A DNA stretch of 64,000 bases from Lachnotalea sp. AF33-28 (GTDB taxonomy: Bacteria; Bacillota; Clostridia; Lachnospirales; Lachnospiraceae), in contig NZ_QUEE01000007.1 of NCBI RefSeq assembly GCF_003477885.1, forward strand, positions 1 to 64,000. The letters are read 5' to 3'. The number at the start of each line of letters is the position of its first letter. Position 1 is the first letter of the stretch. A program made the position numbers and the translations under genes. Positions 45,963 through 54,950 of the stretch are shown one piece after another. The notes below the pieces were generated by a model. The model ran no database searches. It was not told the DNA's origin and saw only the letters and a list, made by a program, of their open reading frames with translations.

Positions 45963-46180
45963 AATCCATACCTCCAAAATTCATTTTGTCAATGGTTTTT
46001 GTTTGCATTATAGCCGGACACGGACGTTTCTAATGTAAACAATGATTCATAATGGTATAGCGGCAGTTTGGCCGCACAAAAAACAAGTTGACAGTTTGCT
46101 TGAGGGTGTTGTCAACTCTATTATTTTATCGGAATACGCAGGATATGTCAATACATATTTCAATAAAAAAGAGAAAAAAT

Positions 46181-46415
46181 AGTTACAGAGTTACTGTTCA
46201 CCGTTACCGAAAAATTTCCGCGTATGAGAGGGCAGGGTATGGTCCTCATTGGGACCCGCTCTCGCGCCGTGAAGCGCGCAGCGGTACTAATGCTGTAAAA
46301 TACACAGCAATAAGTACCGGCGGGCTTCAAGGGATCCCTATGAGGACCATACCCTGCCCTCTCATACGCTGCTTTATCGGCAGCCGTGAACAGAAACTTA
46401 CAGAGGTAACTGTGA
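46181..46415 (-). repeat. Dispersed hairpin element, copy B (inverted relative to A)
   Basis: About 235 bp between rpsT and gpr, no coding frame. Stem 46221-46250 pairs perfectly over 30 bp with 46341-46370. The ends match those of A and C (CTGTTCACGGCTGCCGATAA on the minus strand at 46395-46376). The core matches A closely: AGCGGTACTAATGCTG replaces AGCGGTTCTAATGCTG, and its pairing partner changes with it. Confidence 0.9.
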
Positions 46416-46470
46416 ATGGTAAAAAAAATATATTCAGATGTTAAAAAAATAAGCTGAGGAGATCAGGGAT

Positions 46471-47415
46471 ATGGCGATGGCTGAATTTGAGGTGAGGACG
46501 GATCTGGCTCTGGAGATCAGAGAGAGCTTTGAGGGCGACGGAGGCGAGATACGCGGTGTGGTGCTGGAAGAAACGAAAGGCAAGTCTTCCGATATAAAGA
46601 TTACAAGGGTGGTCATAAAAAACGAGGAGGGGGCCGCAGCGATGGGAAAACCTATGGGTACCTACATCACGCTGGAGGCACCTTTGATGTCAAAAGGAGA
46701 TGAGGACTACCACCGGGATATCTCGGAGGAGCTGGCGGATCATGTGAAAGAGATGATTGCGGAAAATGTGCGGGAGAAAAAAGGAGAGAGACTGTCCGTG
46801 CTGGTGGTGGGACTGGGAAATCAGGATGTGACTCCGGATGCGCTGGGCCCCATGGTGGTGGATAATCTGCTGATCACAAGGCACTTAAAGCAGCCAAAGG
46901 CGGCGGTCAGCGGCATTGTGCCCGGCGTGATGGCGCAGACGGGCATGGAGACGGCGGAGATCATCTATGGCATAGTGGAACAGACTCAACCGGATGCTGT
47001 GATTGTGATTGACGCACTGGCGGCCAGGAGCATCAGCCGTCTCGGAACCACCATACAGCTGACGGATACCGGTATACAGCCGGGGTCCGGAGTGGGAAAC
47101 CACCGCAGCAAACTGGCAGAGGACAGTCTGGGAGTTCCTGTGATTGCCATCGGTGTCCCCACGGTGGTGGGGGCGGCCACCATTGTTTTCGATACCGTTG
47201 ATGCGCTCATTCAGGCGCTCTCTTCCGCTAAAAGCACAGAATTCGCGGCGGAGATGATTGAGGAGATGAACATGGAGGAAAAGCATCAGCTGATCCGGGA
47301 ACTGCTGGAACCGAGGTTTGGCCCCATGTTTGTGACGCCAAAGGATATCGACGCTTCAGTGAAAAGATTGAGCTTTACCATATCGGAGGGTATCAATATT
47401 GCCATGTTCGCATAA
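46471..47415 (+). CDS. gpr: Spore germination endopeptidase GPR
   Basis: 314 residues. Degrades small acid-soluble spore proteins at germination; made as a zymogen in the forespore under sigma-G. The propeptide/cleavage region EVRTDLALE lies at the N-terminus; VLVVGLGNQDVTPDALGP and the GVGNHR segment are typical. The ATG follows GAGGAGATCAGGG; a second ATG two codons later is possible. Hairpin copy B ends 55 bp upstream. It opens the gpr-spoIIP-lepA block and proves a spore-forming lineage. Confidence 0.96.
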   Translation: MAMAEFEVRTDLALEIRESFEGDGGEIRGVVLEETKGKSSDIKITRVVIKNEEGAAAMGKPMGTYITLEAPLMSKGDEDYHRDISEELADHVKEMIAENVREKKGERLSVLVVGLGNQDVTPDALGPMVVDNLLITRHLKQPKAAVSGIVPGVMAQTGMETAEIIYGIVEQTQPDAVIVIDALAARSISRLGTTIQLTDTGIQPGSGVGNHRSKLAEDSLGVPVIAIGVPTVVGAATIVFDTVDALIQALSSAKSTEFAAEMIEEMNMEEKHQLIRELLEPRFGPMFVTPKDIDASVKRLSFTISEGINIAMFA

Positions 47416-47471
47416 ACTGTAAAGATAGCCGGGAAAGATAGCCGCAGGTATAACAGGAAGAGGTGCGTGGA

Positions 47472-48704
47472 TTGAAGGATAAACTGGCAGAGGCATTGAT
47501 GAACGCCGCGGTTTTGACAGCGGCGGTGTTCTTTCTGTGCATATTTTCCATGGAACATTTGGACAACATCCAGCGGTGGAGTTATCCGCTTCTTTCATAT
47601 ATGATGCAGACAGATGACAGCAGGGAACAGGACGGCATCAAAACGGCCGTGAATAAGGTGGTCACATGGCAGATGCCGCTGCTTCGGTACTTTGACCAGG
47701 AAGCGCCGGAGCAGACAAAGGTGGTCGACCCGGCTTATGAACAGTACAAAGCTTCTCTGCTGGAGGAGGGGATCAGCCCGGAGGACCAGGAGGCCATCAT
47801 GGAGCAGTATGCCGGGGCTAATACGGAAAATCCTCCGGAGGAAACCGCCGCGGAAACCGAGACGCAGCAGCAGACAGATTTAGCGTCCAATGAGACGGAG
47901 GCGCCGCCCGAGCCGGAGACGGAGGCGCCTGTCCAGGCCGCTTCCAATATCACCGGAAATGTCTATTCGGCCGAACAGCTCAACGATCTGAATTTCCTGA
48001 CCGGCACGCTTTACAAAATCCACGGCGACACTTCGGTGACACAGGAGCTGTTAAACGGCGATACTCTCGGCGGAATGGACCTTAGGGTAACAAGCAGCGC
48101 GGATGCGCCGCAGATTCTGATCTATCATACCCATGCCAGCGAATATTTTCTGGATTCCGATCCCAACGATCCCAATACCCTGGTGCCTGGAGTAGGAGAA
48201 TACCTGGCCCAGCTTCTTAGGGAACAGTATGGATTCAATGTGATCCATGACTGGACGCTGTTTCCCTATAACAGCTCCTATTCCGACGCATATCAGCACA
48301 TAATGCCCATACTGGAGGCATACCCCAGCATTGAAGTGGTGATCGATTTACATAGGGACGATGACGGAGGCAAGAAGCGGGTTGTGGATGTAAACGGCAA
48401 GCCCACCGCTCAGATCATGTTCTTCAACGGCATATCCAGAGATAAAAAAGGGCCCCTGTCGGACCGCCCCAATTCAAATCTGACGGAGAATCTGGCCTTC
48501 AGCTTTCAGATGAAAATTGCCGCGGAGGCTTACTATCCGGGATTTACCATGCGCAACTACCTGCGCCCGTACCGCTATAACCTCCATGTGATGGGCAAAG
48601 CCTCCCTGATTGAGATCGGCGGCCAGACCAACACGGTCCAGGAAGCCAAAAATGCGATGGAACCCCTTGCGGATATATTAAATAAGGTGCTGCACGGAGA
48701 GTAA
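47472..48704 (+). CDS. spoIIP: Stage II sporulation protein P
   Basis: About 410 residues. Membrane-anchored amidase/endopeptidase that, with SpoIID and SpoIIM, drives engulfment of the forespore. N-terminal membrane segment (about 12-32), acidic linker (E/T/P-rich, near 125-165), then an amidase-like domain with zinc ligands in ILIYHTHASEYF (His), VIDLHRDD (His) and LIEIGGQ (Glu). GTG 47463 and TTG 47472 are both possible; TTG has the better spacing to GAGG. It lies 56 bp after gpr. Confidence 0.95.
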   Translation: MKDKLAEALMNAAVLTAAVFFLCIFSMEHLDNIQRWSYPLLSYMMQTDDSREQDGIKTAVNKVVTWQMPLLRYFDQEAPEQTKVVDPAYEQYKASLLEEGISPEDQEAIMEQYAGANTENPPEETAAETETQQQTDLASNETEAPPEPETEAPVQAASNITGNVYSAEQLNDLNFLTGTLYKIHGDTSVTQELLNGDTLGGMDLRVTSSADAPQILIYHTHASEYFLDSDPNDPNTLVPGVGEYLAQLLREQYGFNVIHDWTLFPYNSSYSDAYQHIMPILEAYPSIEVVIDLHRDDDGGKKRVVDVNGKPTAQIMFFNGISRDKKGPLSDRPNSNLTENLAFSFQMKIAAEAYYPGFTMRNYLRPYRYNLHVMGKASLIEIGGQTNTVQEAKNAMEPLADILNKVLHGE

Positions 48705-48708
48705 ATGA

Positions 48709-48738
48709 TTGCAGTCTGTGGGCGGAATGTGCTATAAT
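48709..48738 (+). promoter_or_regulatory. Promoter of lepA
   Basis: TTGCAG, 18 bp, TATAAT with TGC before it (extended -10). Allows vegetative expression of lepA apart from the sporulation genes upstream. Confidence 0.65.
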
Positions 48739-48776
48739 GTGGTAACAGCAGCCCATTAGCAATCAGGAGGGAATCA

Positions 48777-50591
48777 ATGTCATCAATTGACCAAAGCAAA
48801 ATCAGGAATTTCTGTATCATAGCCCATATCGACCATGGAAAATCCACACTGGCAGACAGAATTATAGAGAAAACAGGTCTTTTAACCAGCCGCGAGATGC
48901 AGGCGCAGGTGCTGGACAATATGGATTTGGAACGGGAACGGGGCATTACAATAAAATCACAGGCAGTCCGCACCGTATACCGGGCTTCGGATGGAGAGGA
49001 ATATATCTTCAACCTGATTGATACCCCCGGTCATGTTGACTTCAACTACGAGGTATCCAGAAGCCTGGCGGCCTGTGACGGCGCTGTGCTGGTGGTGGAC
49101 GCCGCCCAGGGGATTGAAGCCCAGACGCTGGCCAACGTCTATCTGGCGCTGGATCATGATCTGGATGTCTTTCCGGTGATCAATAAAATAGATCTGCCCA
49201 GCGCGGATCCCGAGCGCGTGGTCAGCGAAATAGAGGATGTGATCGGCATTGAGGCCGCCGACGCGCCGCGCATTTCGGCCAAGACGGGCCTGAATGTGGA
49301 GGAGGTGCTGGAGCAGATCGTCACAAAGATCCCAGCCCCGAAGGGGGATCCGGCCGCGCCGCTTCAGGCTCTGATCTTTGATTCTCTCTACGATTCCTAC
49401 CGTGGTGTCATCGTTTTCTGCCGCATCATGCAGGGAACTGTGAAGAAAGGAACGCCGATCCACATGATGGCTACCGGAGCGGATTTTGAAGTGGTGGAAG
49501 CAGGATATTTCGGCGCGGGACAGTTCATACCCTGCGACGAGTTGAGCGCCGGCATGGTTGGTTATATCACTGCCAGCATAAAGAATGTCAGGGATACCCG
49601 CGTGGGCGATACGATCACCGATAAGGAGAGACCCTGCAGTGAGCCGCTACCCGGCTATAAAAAGGTGACGCCGATGGTGTACTGCGGCATGTATCCTGCG
49701 GACGGGGCCAAATACAATGACCTTAGAGATGCGTTGGAAAAGCTGCAGCTAAACGATGCTGCGCTTCAGTTTGAACCGGAGACCTCGGTGGCGCTGGGAT
49801 TCGGCTACCGCTGCGGTTTCTTAGGCCTATTGCATCTGGAAATTATCCAGGAGAGGCTTGAGAGGGAGTATAATCTGGATCTGGTGACGACAGCGCCCGG
49901 CGTTGTCTACCGGATCAACAAGACCAACGGAGAGACGATGGAACTGACCAATCCGACGAATCTGCCGGATCCGGCGGAGATCCTCTCCATGGAGGAACCC
50001 ATGGTCAGTGCGGAAATCATGGTTACCACCGATTTTATAGGCCCGATCATGCAGCTGTGCCAGGAGCGCCGGGGCATATATATCAGCACGGAATATATGG
50101 AAGATACCAGGGCGATGCTGCGCTACGAGCTTCCGCTGAATGAGATCATCTATGATTTCTTCGATGCGCTCAAATCCCGTTCCAAGGGGTATGCGTCCTT
50201 TGATTACGAGATGAAGGGGTATGTAGAGTCCGAACTGGTCAAGCTGGATATCCTGATCAATAAGGAAGAGGTGGACGCGCTTTCTTTTATTGTACATGCT
50301 TCCACCGCCTATGAGAGAGGGCGGAAGATGTGCGAGAAGCTGAAGGACGAAATTCCCCGCCATCTGTTTGAAATCCCGATACAGGCTGCGATCGGCAGCA
50401 AGATCATAGCAAGGGAGACCGTGAAGGCGGTCCGCAAGGATGTGCTGGCCAAATGCTACGGCGGCGATATTTCCAGAAAGAAAAAGCTGCTGGAGAAGCA
50501 GAAGGAAGGCAAGAAACGCATGCGTCAGATCGGCAATGTGGAGATTCCGCAGAAGGCGTTTATGAGTGTGCTTAAGCTGGACGATAAATAA
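48777..50591 (+). CDS. lepA: Elongation factor 4 (LepA GTPase)
   Basis: 604 residues, full length. Ribosome-associated GTPase. G1 AHIDHGKST, G3 DTPGHVDF, G4 NKIDL, then domains II, III and V and the LepA-specific C-terminal domain (SRKKKLLEKQKEGKKRMR). RBS AGGAGG. It stands between spoIIP and, on the other strand, tldE. Confidence 0.98.
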   Translation: MSSIDQSKIRNFCIIAHIDHGKSTLADRIIEKTGLLTSREMQAQVLDNMDLERERGITIKSQAVRTVYRASDGEEYIFNLIDTPGHVDFNYEVSRSLAACDGAVLVVDAAQGIEAQTLANVYLALDHDLDVFPVINKIDLPSADPERVVSEIEDVIGIEAADAPRISAKTGLNVEEVLEQIVTKIPAPKGDPAAPLQALIFDSLYDSYRGVIVFCRIMQGTVKKGTPIHMMATGADFEVVEAGYFGAGQFIPCDELSAGMVGYITASIKNVRDTRVGDTITDKERPCSEPLPGYKKVTPMVYCGMYPADGAKYNDLRDALEKLQLNDAALQFEPETSVALGFGYRCGFLGLLHLEIIQERLEREYNLDLVTTAPGVVYRINKTNGETMELTNPTNLPDPAEILSMEEPMVSAEIMVTTDFIGPIMQLCQERRGIYISTEYMEDTRAMLRYELPLNEIIYDFFDALKSRSKGYASFDYEMKGYVESELVKLDILINKEEVDALSFIVHASTAYERGRKMCEKLKDEIPRHLFEIPIQAAIGSKIIARETVKAVRKDVLAKCYGGDISRKKKLLEKQKEGKKRMRQIGNVEIPQKAFMSVLKLDDK

Positions 50592-50619
50592 GGAATATAA
50601 AAAGCAGTTCCCGGCAGGA

Positions 50620-50658
50620 AATCCCCCGAAGCCTTAAAACTTCGGGGGATTATTGTTT
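50620..50658. terminator. Terminator between lepA and tldE
   Basis: Perfect 12-bp stem AATCCCCCGAAG / CTTCGGGGGATT with an 8-nt loop, followed by ATTGTTT. Convergent genes on both sides. Confidence 0.88.
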
Positions 50659-50701
50659 GAAGAATATATGATGGAGTCAGCCCTTTGCGCCGTCTTGCGT
50701 T

Positions 50702-51919
50702 TCAGTTGATTTTCATATTGATCACAGCGGCATGCCTGCCGGATAAGGGCGTATCAGAGGATACTCCAATGAAATCCCCGCCGAGCATGTCAAAGAGATT
50801 TCCGGAGACAGAGAATTCCGGAAGCTTGCCTATGGGTCGCACGCCGTCCGTCAGGTAGGACATCTGGACGGGAGAAGCGAACAGGCCCTCGTCGGTATAG
50901 TCGCCGCCGCTGGCGATTTCAATTTGCAGGGCAGGACGTCCGCCCAGAAGTTCCTTTAAAGTCTTTTGGCCCGGCGCCAGAATGAGCGCGGGGGCAGTCA
51001 GGGTGGGAACGGCATCGTAACCGCCCCCAGCGGCTCCGGTGAGCTCCATATGGAAGTCGGCGGCCGTTTTTTTGTCCGTGTAGGGGCGCAGCACAACGCC
51101 GTTACGGATCAGCGGGCAGCGGTCGCCCTCATAAGTATTGCCCTCCAGGTCAAAAAAGGGAATACCTTCCATCTCTTCGGATCGGTCCTGATAAACGGTA
51201 ACACTGTCGTGAAACACTTTCCGGCCCATACGGCTGCCCAGCAGAGAGGTGCCGCGTCCCACCATCTCCCCGTTTAGGGCTTCCTCCAGTTTGCCGACAA
51301 GCAAAGGGGAATCCGATGTTATGACAATAGGAAGCTTATCGCCTGCCGGCAATGGAACCGGATTCAGGAAGGCATCCATGGAAGCGCAGATGTCCGACAT
51401 CAGGCTTTCCATATTCAATGTACGTACAAAGAGTACAATCTCTGTATCCATGATGCTGCTGGAGTCCGCCGCTTTGATCATGAATCCGAATCCGAAGGTA
51501 TTGTCGAGGCTTTCATAATTCAGTCCTGCATCGTTGGTAAGCCGATAGGCGGTTTCCTGCATATACATCTTGTTGGAAAACATAAGCTGCGGGTATTCGC
51601 GCCGGAGGTTTTCGGCAAACTGCTCGGCAAAGGCGACATAGCTTCCCGCATCCAGGGTGCTCTTGCGCAGGTCGCGGCTGCGGCACAGATTGGTTTCAGG
51701 CGCAAAGGGATAGGGAAGACCTAAGGCCAGATTGCTTTCGGCGGCTTTCCACAGAGCTTTTGTGGGTTCCCCCAGGGCGCCTGCAATGCCCAGCACACCA
51801 TCTTTATAAATTCTGCAGCAGCTTTTTGTGATGGATTTTTTCCGTACGGATTCCACACGGGTCTGGCTTAAATTGATGGAGACTTCTTTCACATTTTCCT
51901 GGTATAATTCTTTTATCAT
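50702..51919 (-). CDS. pmbA: TldE/PmbA-like subunit of a TldD/TldE protease
   Basis: 405 residues, TldD/PmbA fold. Unlike its partner it has no HExxxH motif, so it is the non-metal TldE/PmbA-type subunit. The pair forms a heterodimer that degrades unstructured peptides inside the dimer; in E. coli it matures microcin B17 and removes labile antitoxin CcdA. I chose ATG 51919 (GAGG before it); the longer frame runs into the end of tldD. It follows tldD by 28 bp. No peptide-toxin gene is recognised nearby. Confidence 0.88.
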   Translation of the reverse strand: MIKELYQENVKEVSINLSQTRVESVRKKSITKSCCRIYKDGVLGIAGALGEPTKALWKAAESNLALGLPYPFAPETNLCRSRDLRKSTLDAGSYVAFAEQFAENLRREYPQLMFSNKMYMQETAYRLTNDAGLNYESLDNTFGFGFMIKAADSSSIMDTEIVLFVRTLNMESLMSDICASMDAFLNPVPLPAGDKLPIVITSDSPLLVGKLEEALNGEMVGRGTSLLGSRMGRKVFHDSVTVYQDRSEEMEGIPFFDLEGNTYEGDRCPLIRNGVVLRPYTDKKTAADFHMELTGAAGGGYDAVPTLTAPALILAPGQKTLKELLGGRPALQIEIASGGDYTDEGLFASPVQMSYLTDGVRPIGKLPEFSVSGNLFDMLGGDFIGVSSDTPLSGRHAAVINMKIN

Positions 51920-51947
51920 AATCTGTTCTGCCTCGCTTCCTCTGGAT

Positions 51948-53285
51948 TTACTGCACATGAATATTGTTGACGCGCACATAGGGACCGCCGAAACCTACGG
52001 GCAGCGGATACTGCTCGCCTTTTCCGCAGCCGCCGGTGCCGAGGGATAAAATCTCAACCTCGTCGGACAGCCCGTCAATATCATTTAAGGTGCTCATAAC
52101 GTTGCCGGTGATGACGGAGATCCTGACAGGTTCCGCCACTTTGCCGTCACGGATCCGATAGGATCGAAACGGCGCGATGGTAAATGTCGTCATGCCGGAG
52201 CCGTGGGAGATATCGTCTATATAGATGCCGTCCTTTACCTTGGAAAACAGCTCTTCTTTGGTTTCTGCGCCGGCTTCAATATAGGTGGCGGTCATGCGGA
52301 CGATCGGTTCAAATTCGAAATTGATCGCCCGTGCATTGCCTGTGGGTTCATCGCCCAGATCCGCCGCGGTGGATGCGCTGTGCAGCCTGCCGGAAAGTAT
52401 TCCGTTTTTAATCAGATAGGTTTTACCGGCGGGACAGCCTTCATCGTCATAGGGGACGAAGCCGGAGCCTTCCACCAGCCCGCTGTCCACGATGGAGAGC
52501 AGCGGAGCACCCACCTGCTTTCCCAGCATCCATTCCTGCTTCATGGTTTCATCCCCCACCATGAAATCCGCCTCGCTTTTATGTCCGAAGCTTTCGTGTG
52601 CGAATACGCCGGCGGCTGTGGGGGAGAGGATACAGGTATATATGCCCGGTTCCACCGGTACCGCACGCTCGTTAAAGTCGATATCCTTGGCGATGATATC
52701 CCGAAAGTAGTCATGGCCGGATTTTAAATCCTCAAACCGGCTGCGGCATATGCTGCCGCCGCTTCGTCCCGGAGTCTGACCCACCAGCAGCATGCAGCGC
52801 AGAGCGACGTAGCAGCTCTGTGTATCAAATGTAATGTCGGTGCCTAAGCTTGAGAGAATGTGCTTGACGGTGTAGCAGTCCTTATAGATGGCCTTCGAGT
52901 GCTGTACCTGCGGCTTCTCAGAAAGAAGCGGCAGATAGGAGGCGAGCAGCGAGGTTTTGTCTTCCGGGCTGACGTCGCGGACACAGCAGTCTTCATAGTT
53001 CATCTTCCTGCCCTGGCTGACCTTTAATTTTGAAAGGACGGGGTGGCTGCCGATCTGTGGATTCGGCTCGGCCATGGCGGCCAGAGAATCGATCTCATCC
53101 TGGATCTGCTCCAGTTCTGTGGTGGCGCTGTAATACCAGCGGCTGCCGTCAAATACCCGGATCATTGCTCCTGAATCCTCTTTTACGCGGCTCTGTTTCA
53201 GCTCATGATTTTCATAAACGATGTTGGTGCTGAAGCAGGTCTCGATGCGGACATCGGTGTAAAGCCCCTCTGGAAATTGGTACAT
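51948..53285 (-). CDS. tldD: TldD metalloprotease subunit
   Basis: 445 residues. The zinc motif HESFGH (HExxxH) lies near residue 225, followed by KSEADF; the distal GSGFVPYDDEG and TGGCGKGEQYPLPVGFGG segments are typical of TldD. Catalytic partner of the TldE-like protein encoded next. The ATG follows AAAAGGAGGTAACAAC. The two genes, with an ArsR-type regulator upstream on the same strand, interrupt the lepA-hrcA neighbourhood. Confidence 0.94.
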   Translation of the reverse strand: MYQFPEGLYTDVRIETCFSTNIVYENHELKQSRVKEDSGAMIRVFDGSRWYYSATTELEQIQDEIDSLAAMAEPNPQIGSHPVLSKLKVSQGRKMNYEDCCVRDVSPEDKTSLLASYLPLLSEKPQVQHSKAIYKDCYTVKHILSSLGTDITFDTQSCYVALRCMLLVGQTPGRSGGSICRSRFEDLKSGHDYFRDIIAKDIDFNERAVPVEPGIYTCILSPTAAGVFAHESFGHKSEADFMVGDETMKQEWMLGKQVGAPLLSIVDSGLVEGSGFVPYDDEGCPAGKTYLIKNGILSGRLHSASTAADLGDEPTGNARAINFEFEPIVRMTATYIEAGAETKEELFSKVKDGIYIDDISHGSGMTTFTIAPFRSYRIRDGKVAEPVRISVITGNVMSTLNDIDGLSDEVEILSLGTGGCGKGEQYPLPVGFGGPYVRVNNIHVQ

Positions 53286-53401
53286 GTTGTTACCTCCTTT
53301 TATATAGTAAATATTGTTTCAACTGATTTTTTGTCCCCCCTTGTCAGCTGCGTTACAGCGGTACGCCGAAGGCAAAAGAAATATCACGCAGGCGTGTTCG
53401 T

Positions 53402-54511
53402 TTACAGCAGCTGCTGTTTCAGGATCTCCAGCAGTTCCTCAAGCTTCTCTTTGTTGGAAGAATAGTAAAGGCGGGTATTTTCCTTTTCCAGCCGTACCAG
53501 CCCGGCATCCAGAAGCGCCGACATATGGTGGGAGATGGTGGCGTTGGACAGATTCATACGGCGGGCCAGTTCAGCGCCGTATAGCCGTTCCTCTTTGATC
53601 ATCGTGAGAATATCCAGTTTGCTCTTATCGCCTAACAGTTTCAGATATTGAGTGAGATCGGCCTTTAATTCACGGTCTCCCTCATTATAAGGAAGAGCAT
53701 CCGCGGTGATAATGCCCACATAAAACAGATCCCGGGAGCGCGGGCGGGTCTCCTCATCGGAAATCACCATGACGCAGGAATGGAAATAGGAAACTGTAGG
53801 ATAGATACAGTATCCCAGGCTGTTGCAATCAAGGCTGACTTCCGCATGATCTCTTAGGAAAGTATAAATGTCGGTATTTTTAAGAATCTCTGTCCATTGC
53901 CGGTGAAAGGAAGTAGTAAGGACTTGTATCCGGTCGGCGCAGTCCTTAAGGAGCTTTATGGTTTCGGACAGATAGGCTTCCATCTTCTTTAGATGAGGCT
54001 GCGGATCCCAGAAGATCTGCAGCAGGAGCAGACGTTCCTGGTCGGTCATATCGGTTTTTTGCAGGGCTTGCATGAGGCCGGTTCCGGTCAGGTTTTCCAC
54101 CTGATCGACAGATGCTTCGGATTCCACCAGATTGTCATAGAGAAGCTGCATGAAAAATTCTTTCAGCCGCACTTCCTCGGACATGTCCGTCACCCTCTGC
54201 AATTCTTCCTTCAGGCTTTTAGCAGGTTTACGGCCAAACAGCATGAGATAGTCGCAGGGGCATTCATTAAATCCCTTCATGCGGTGAAAATAAAGTCCCA
54301 GTTCTTCCTTTGAGAATGGCAGGTGCGAGATTACATATTCGTTGATTTTCACGCAGGCGTCGATTTGGTTTAGCATAACAGGATCGTCAAATTTGTATTT
54401 CTTTATAAGACGTTCGCTGTCTAAAGCGGCCAGCGGATCGTTGCAGTAATGCGTAAGCAGGAATACCGATTCCCGCACATAATCCAGATCAGATGCGATA
54501 AAAATATCCAT
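53402..54511 (-). CDS. ArsR-type winged-helix regulator with a large N-terminal domain
   Basis: 369 residues. The C-terminal ~85 residues form an ArsR winged helix (LLGDKSKLDILTMI, then ELARRMNLSNATISHHMSAL). The preceding ~280 residues are mostly helical and not recognised, as in DUF5937-like regulators. No metal-binding Cys pair is seen in the wing, so a metal role is not indicated. The ATG at 54511 has GGAGG five bases before it. It lies 116 bp before tldD on the same strand and may control it. Confidence 0.82.
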   Translation of the reverse strand: MDIFIASDLDYVRESVFLLTHYCNDPLAALDSERLIKKYKFDDPVMLNQIDACVKINEYVISHLPFSKEELGLYFHRMKGFNECPCDYLMLFGRKPAKSLKEELQRVTDMSEEVRLKEFFMQLLYDNLVESEASVDQVENLTGTGLMQALQKTDMTDQERLLLLQIFWDPQPHLKKMEAYLSETIKLLKDCADRIQVLTTSFHRQWTEILKNTDIYTFLRDHAEVSLDCNSLGYCIYPTVSYFHSCVMVISDEETRPRSRDLFYVGIITADALPYNEGDRELKADLTQYLKLLGDKSKLDILTMIKEERLYGAELARRMNLSNATISHHMSALLDAGLVRLEKENTRLYYSSNKEKLEELLEILKQQLL

Positions 54512-54701
54512 AATACCCTCCATTTCAAAATCCTGCAGATGCCGCGTATGGATGCTGCCGGATGCGTTTCTTATTTACAGGAAATAAAGTGAGCCGCCGC
54601 AGGCAGAAAATTCCGTGGGCGGGATACTTTTTGATAATAACATAATATTAGATGAATGTCAAATGCTAAATGATGATATATATCTAACTAACTATTGGAC
54701 C

Positions 54702-54817
54702 GTTCATTACTGTTCACGGCTGTCAACAAAGCAGCGCAAGACAGGGCAGGGGATATTCCTCATAGGGATCCCCCCCTGCCCTGTCTTGCGCGGGAAGTTA
54801 ACAGCAGCTGTGAATCA
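54702..54817 (+). repeat. Dispersed hairpin element, compact copy C
   Basis: About 116 bp. Stem 54734-54752 pairs perfectly over 19 bp with 54773-54791. The ends match copy A (CTGTTCACGGCTG...AAAGCAGC; GCGGGAAGTT.ACAGCAGCTG). TCCTCATAGGGATCCC after the left arm is the same as in A, but the rest of the core is gone. Lies between the ArsR-type gene and the hrcA promoter. Confidence 0.88.
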
Positions 54818-54860
54818 TAACATCCGCAGAAATGTTTCACAAATTAATCACAAAAAGATG

Positions 54861-54889
54861 TTGACAAATGAAAATGGCAGTGGTATCTT
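54861..54889 (+). promoter_or_regulatory. Heat-shock operon promoter (sigma-A)
   Basis: TTGACA, 17 bp, TATCTT. The predicted start falls at the left edge of the CIRCE operator, so HrcA binding would block it. Confidence 0.88.
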
Positions 54890-54902
54890 ATGTATAAAAG
54901 TA

Positions 54903-54929
54903 TTAGCACTCTACCGGATCGAGTGCTAA
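54903..54929. promoter_or_regulatory. CIRCE operator
   Basis: Perfect consensus TTAGCACTC - N9 - GAGTGCTAA, 22 bp before the hrcA start codon. HrcA binds it at normal temperature and represses hrcA-grpE-dnaK-dnaJ. Confidence 0.98.
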
Positions 54930-54950
54930 TAAAACAGAAAGGATGAGTCT

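Noticed and set aside
46088..46115. GTTGACA / TGTCAAC inverted repeat as a promoter or operator for rpsT
   Set aside because: Only 7 bp pair, and neither strand has a matching -10 box at proper distance; too weak to annotate.
53402..54511. Metal-sensing ArsR/SmtB repressor
   Set aside because: The winged helix lacks the Cys/His metal motif, and the protein is three times the usual length with a large extra domain.
42917..54817. CRISPR array or tandem repeats for the hairpin copies
   Set aside because: The copies are kilobases apart, in both orientations, and are long inverted repeats without regular spacers; no cas gene is seen.
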